From: DATHYU01 sp033722675
GTDB lineage: Bacteria; Actinomycetota; Acidimicrobiia; Spongiisociales; UBA11373
NCBI GenBank assembly: GCA_033722675.1
Contig: JAWVYO010000054.1
Span: forward strand, 1-15,840
Direction of reading: 5' to 3'
DNA: 15,840 nucleotides
This document shows positions 13,115 to 15,840 of the stretch, piece after piece. Numbering within the stretch: the first letter of the stretch is position 1; each line of letters opens with the position of its first letter. The notes beneath the pieces were generated by a model. That model ran no database searches. It was not told the DNA's origin and worked only from the letters and a program-made list of their open reading frames with translations. The position numbers and the translations under genes were made by a program.

Positions 13115-13996
13115 TCAGATGGCGAGACGAAACGCCCCCGGGCGGACCTCGATCCGCACCGGCGTCGTGCCCAGGTGGTCCCCGTCGACCTCGACCGGCC
13201 ACGGGTCCTCCGCCTCGATCCGGACCTCCGCGGCGCGCATCCGGATGACGGACCGGTCCCGCAGATGGACGCCCCGGGCCACCTTCGGATGCAGGGCGAG
13301 TGCCCGCCACTTCGAACAGGCGAAGATCTGCAGGTCGACGACGCCGTCGACGAGCGTGGCCTTCGGAGCGATGTTCAGCCCCCCGCCGAAGAACTGGCCG
13401 TTGGCGGCGACCACGGTGATGGCCGATCCCTCCCAGGTCCGGCGTTCGGTCTCGATCCGTACCGCACCCGTCGTCCGGTACCGGGGCAGGGTCAGCCAGA
13501 AGGCGATCTGGTACCGGAGGCGGCCCCAGCGGCGGCTCAGGCGCTCGGCCCGTTCGACGGTGGCACCGAGGATCCCGGCGTCGACGGCGTTGATGGCGTG
13601 GCGAACCCCCCACGCACCGTGCACCGCCACGGCGTCGCAGTGGTAGGTCTGGCCGGTCGCGAGGTGGGTCGCCGCCTCCTCGAGACGTTGGGAGATGCCG
13701 AACGTCCGAACGAAATCGGATCCGGTCCCCGCCGGGAGGATCCCGAGGATCGGGTCGACGGCACCGGCGTCGAGCGCCGCGTCGACCACGAGCGAGGCGG
13801 TGCCGTCCCCGCCGACGGCCACGAACCGGTCGGCTCCTGCGGCCACGGCGTGGCGCACGAGGGTGCGGAGGTGCTCTGCGGACTCGGTCACGTGGAGGTC
13901 GGCGACGACCCCGGCGGCCTCGAGGGCGGCCGCCGCTCGTTCGGCGAGGGGTCGACCCCGGCCGGCCGACGGGTTGACGAGCCCGACCCACCTCAC
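13115..13996 (-). CDS. YegS/DagK family lipid kinase (diacylglycerol kinase-like)
   Basis: A 293-residue kinase of the DAGK catalytic superfamily. N-terminal NPSAGRG (8-14) and the nucleotide loop VGGDGT (61-66) with LPAGTGSDFVRTFG (87-100) define the family. The C-terminal beta domain has GGGLNIAPKATLVDG (204-218) and VEVDGDH (268-274). It would phosphorylate diacylglycerol or a related lipid at the membrane surface, feeding phosphatidate back into phospholipid synthesis; the true lipid is unknown. The GTG start at 13996 overlaps the helicase stop as GTGA, so the two are probably co-translated. NAD kinase shares the GGDGT loop but lacks the later PAGTGSD segment, which rules it out here. Confidence 0.92.
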   Translation of the reverse strand: MRWVGLVNPSAGRGRPLAERAAAALEAAGVVADLHVTESAEHLRTLVRHAVAAGADRFVAVGGDGTASLVVDAALDAGAVDPILGILPAGTGSDFVRTFGISQRLEEAATHLATGQTYHCDAVAVHGAWGVRHAINAVDAGILGATVERAERLSRRWGRLRYQIAFWLTLPRYRTTGAVRIETERRTWEGSAITVVAANGQFFGGGLNIAPKATLVDGVVDLQIFACSKWRALALHPKVARGVHLRDRSVIRMRAAEVRIEAEDPWPVEVDGDHLGTTPVRIEVRPGAFRLAI

Positions 13997-15840
13997 AGCG
14001 CCCCCGCAGCGGCCACCACGCCGCGGTCGAGCCGGCGGATCGCGTCGTCGAGCGTCTCGCTGGGTCCGTCGCCGACGTCGCGGATCTGCCGCAACAGGTC
14101 GATCAGTTGACGGCAGTTCCGGACGAAGTCGCCGACGCCGGGCGCCTCGTCCTCGAACAAGTCGTCGAGTCCCTCGCCACCGACCCATCGATGCGCCAGT
14201 TCGACGAACCCGGGCTCGGGAGCGCGGGTGACGGGCAGGCCGAACCGGTCTTCGTCGACGGCGAGCCGCTCCCACGTCTCCAGCACGACCGATGCCCGCT
14301 CGGCGAGGCGCCGGGAGGGGTAGGCGGCCGCCTCGGGGCCCGACCGGGGCTCGTACGTGAACATCGAGGCCAGGGCCGCCACCTCGGCGGCGTCGAGGTC
14401 GGCGAACACGTCGCTCCGGAGGCTCTCGGCGAGCACCAGGTCGAGGTCGGCGTACAGCACGCGCAATCGCTCGCCGTGCTCCGACAGCGTCCACCCGGTG
14501 ACGTACCCCCGGGCCTCCAGCAGCTCGATGATCGCCCGGAAGCGCCGGGCCAGGCCGCCGGGGGCCTCCCGGACCCGCCGCTCGAGCCGTCTGAGGCGCT
14601 TCTCCAGCCGGCGAACGCTTCGCAGCGCCCCGAGATGGCGGTCGAGGTCCGGGCAGGCGGCGGCCGGCGGAGCAGCCGTCTCGTGCGGGAGATCGAGGGC
14701 GTCGCCCACCTCCGCTCCCCGCAGGTCCTCGGCGACGCGCAGGCGGTAGTCGGCGTCCCGGGTCCGGATCGGCTGCGGCAGGTCCATACGGCCGGTGACG
14801 ACGGAGGAGACGGGCAGCCGGTCGAGGGACAGGCGGTGGAGCTGGCCCTCCTCGTCCACGGTCACGAGACGCGGCCGCTTGCCGTGACTGCGAGCGACCA
14901 CCACCTGGCGCCGCACGCGACCCCGAGTCGTCCATTCGATGATGTCGCCCGCCGACCGCGACGAGGCGAACTCCCGCATCACGCCGTCCCGGGCCCGGGG
15001 CTCGTCGACCACGGCCGCGACATCGCCCAGCTCGCACCGGGCCGCCTCTCGCTCCGCCTCGAGCTCGGCCCGGATCGAGTCGATCTGCTCCTCGAGCTGC
15101 TCCCGGCGCCGCAGCTCGGAGAACCGGGCGAACGAGGCGTCCAGGAGCCGCTCGGCGGTCGATCGGGGGTAGGTGGCGACCAGGTTGACGGCCATGTTGT
15201 AACTCGGCCGGAAGCTCGACACGAGCGGATGCGTACCGGCGGCGGCGATGCCGGCCACCCGCTCGAACTCGACGTAGCGGGAATGCAGCACCACCGCGGT
15301 GCCGGCATCGTCGATGCCGCGTCTGCCGGCGCGTCCGGTCAGCTGGGTGTAGTCCCCAGGGCGCAGGAGCTCGTGGTGCTCGCCCGTGAACTTGGAGAGG
15401 TTCTCGATCACGACCGTTCGTGCGGGCATGTTGATCCCCAGCGCCAGCGTCTCGGTGGCGAAGACGACGCGCACCAACCCCTCGGCGAACAGTTCCTCCA
15501 CGGTCTCCTTGAAGGCCGGGACCATCCCTGCGTGATGGGGGGCGATGCCGAGCTCCAGTCCCCGCATCCATCGATCGAAGCCCAGGACCGCCAGATCGGC
15601 CGGTTCGAGGTGCGCGGTCCGCGCTTCGGCGACCGCCCTGATGCGGCGGCGCTCCTCACCGGACGTGAGTCGCAGCCCGAAGTCCACCACCTGCCCGGCC
15701 GCGGCCTCGCAGCCCGCTCGGGAGAAGATGAAGAAGATCGCCGGGAGGAGGCCCCGGTCGGCGAGCATCTCACAGGTCTCGAAGCGGCGGGGTGTGGCGT
15801 AGCGGCGGGCCCGGCGCCCGCCGGCCGACGTCATCGACTC
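13993..15840 (-). CDS. HelY-like Ski2/Mtr4-type DEAD/DEAH-box helicase, N-terminus beyond window
   Basis: About 615 C-terminal residues are visible; the frame is open through the right edge, so the part with Walker A and DEAH motifs lies outside. Counting from the Met at 15834, the second RecA-like domain shows FIFSRAGC (35-42), HHAGM (100-104), motif V ATETLALGINMP (126-137) and motif VI QLTGRAGRRG (164-173). A basic, arginine-rich coiled region and a DSHCT-type C-terminal domain follow. This is the layout of Ski2/Mtr4 RNA helicases and of actinobacterial HelY (Rv2092c). It probably unwinds RNA, perhaps in RNA decay; the bacterial role is not established. The stop overlaps the lipid kinase start (GTGA). 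Confidence 0.92.
   Translation of the reverse strand, partial: ESMTSAGGRRARRYATPRRFETCEMLADRGLLPAIFFIFSRAGCEAAAGQVVDFGLRLTSGEERRRIRAVAEARTAHLEPADLAVLGFDRWMRGLELGIAPHHAGMVPAFKETVEELFAEGLVRVVFATETLALGINMPARTVVIENLSKFTGEHHELLRPGDYTQLTGRAGRRGIDDAGTAVVLHSRYVEFERVAGIAAAGTHPLVSSFRPSYNMAVNLVATYPRSTAERLLDASFARFSELRRREQLEEQIDSIRAELEAEREAARCELGDVAAVVDEPRARDGVMREFASSRSAGDIIEWTTRGRVRRQVVVARSHGKRPRLVTVDEEGQLHRLSLDRLPVSSVVTGRMDLPQPIRTRDADYRLRVAEDLRGAEVGDALDLPHETAAPPAAACPDLDRHLGALRSVRRLEKRLRRLERRVREAPGGLARRFRAIIELLEARGYVTGWTLSEHGERLRVLYADLDLVLAESLRSDVFADLDAAEVAALASMFTYEPRSGPEAAAYPSRRLAERASVVLETWERLAVDEDRFGLPVTRAPEPGFVELAHRWVGGEGLDDLFEDEAPGVGDFVRNCRQLIDLLRQIRDVGDGPSETLDDAIRRLDRGVVAAAGAL

Overview
The window is a compact, very GC-rich stretch of chromosome, about 97% or more coding, with GTG as a common start codon and many 1-4 base gene overlaps. 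Its gene content points to an actinomycete. The clearest sign is the run tlyA - nadK - recN - pyrG - Nudix - xerD leading to scpA, which from memory matches Mycobacterium tuberculosis Rv1694-Rv1709 in order. A DUF4193 protein and a HelY-type Ski2-like helicase agree with this. Parts of the core order are missing or replaced, so a deep-branching lineage (perhaps Acidimicrobiia) is a reasonable guess but is not shown by the sequence.

Region 1 (1-8134, all minus strand) is one long run, read from high to low coordinates: a 63-residue small protein, TlyA rRNA 2'-O-methyltransferase, NAD kinase, RecN, CTP synthase, a Nudix hydrolase, a XerD-type tyrosine recombinase, a TraR/DksA zinc-finger protein, a site-2 protease, an HD-domain protein, and the first 11 codons of ScpA, cut by the window edge. 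Seven of these junctions are overlaps of the CTGA, GTGA, ATGA or TGATG type, implying translational coupling. The only gaps of any size are recN-pyrG (59 bases, with an extended -10-like promoter), TraR-S2P (16 bases) and HD-scpA (73 bases). The run joins nucleotide and cofactor supply (PyrG, NadK, Nudix), DNA repair and chromosome resolution or segregation (RecN, XerD, ScpA), ribosome modification (TlyA) and a small regulatory-looking trio (TraR/DksA, S2P, HD).

Region 2 (8173-10727) alternates strands: a rhomboid protease (+), a HAD-IIA phosphatase (-) and a short DUF1015 protein (+). The rhomboid and HAD stop codons are 1 base apart. The HAD and DUF1015 genes diverge with overlapping starts, each carrying the other's ribosome binding site.

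Region 3 (10708-15840, all minus) holds an M20 metallopeptidase, a GNAT acetyltransferase, a DUF4193 zinc-ribbon protein with an acidic D-D-D-L repeat, a YegS-type lipid kinase, and the C-terminal two thirds or so of a HelY-like helicase that runs off the right edge.

I saw no tRNA, rRNA, CRISPR array, insertion sequence, attachment site or convincing intrinsic terminator, and no gene-free stretch longer than about 85 bases. No clear new biological system stands out. The best leads are a probable CTG start for tlyA, the interlocked HAD/DUF1015 start region, the acidic repeat and palindromic promoter of the DUF4193 gene, and the TraR/DksA-S2P-HD trio between xerD and scpA.
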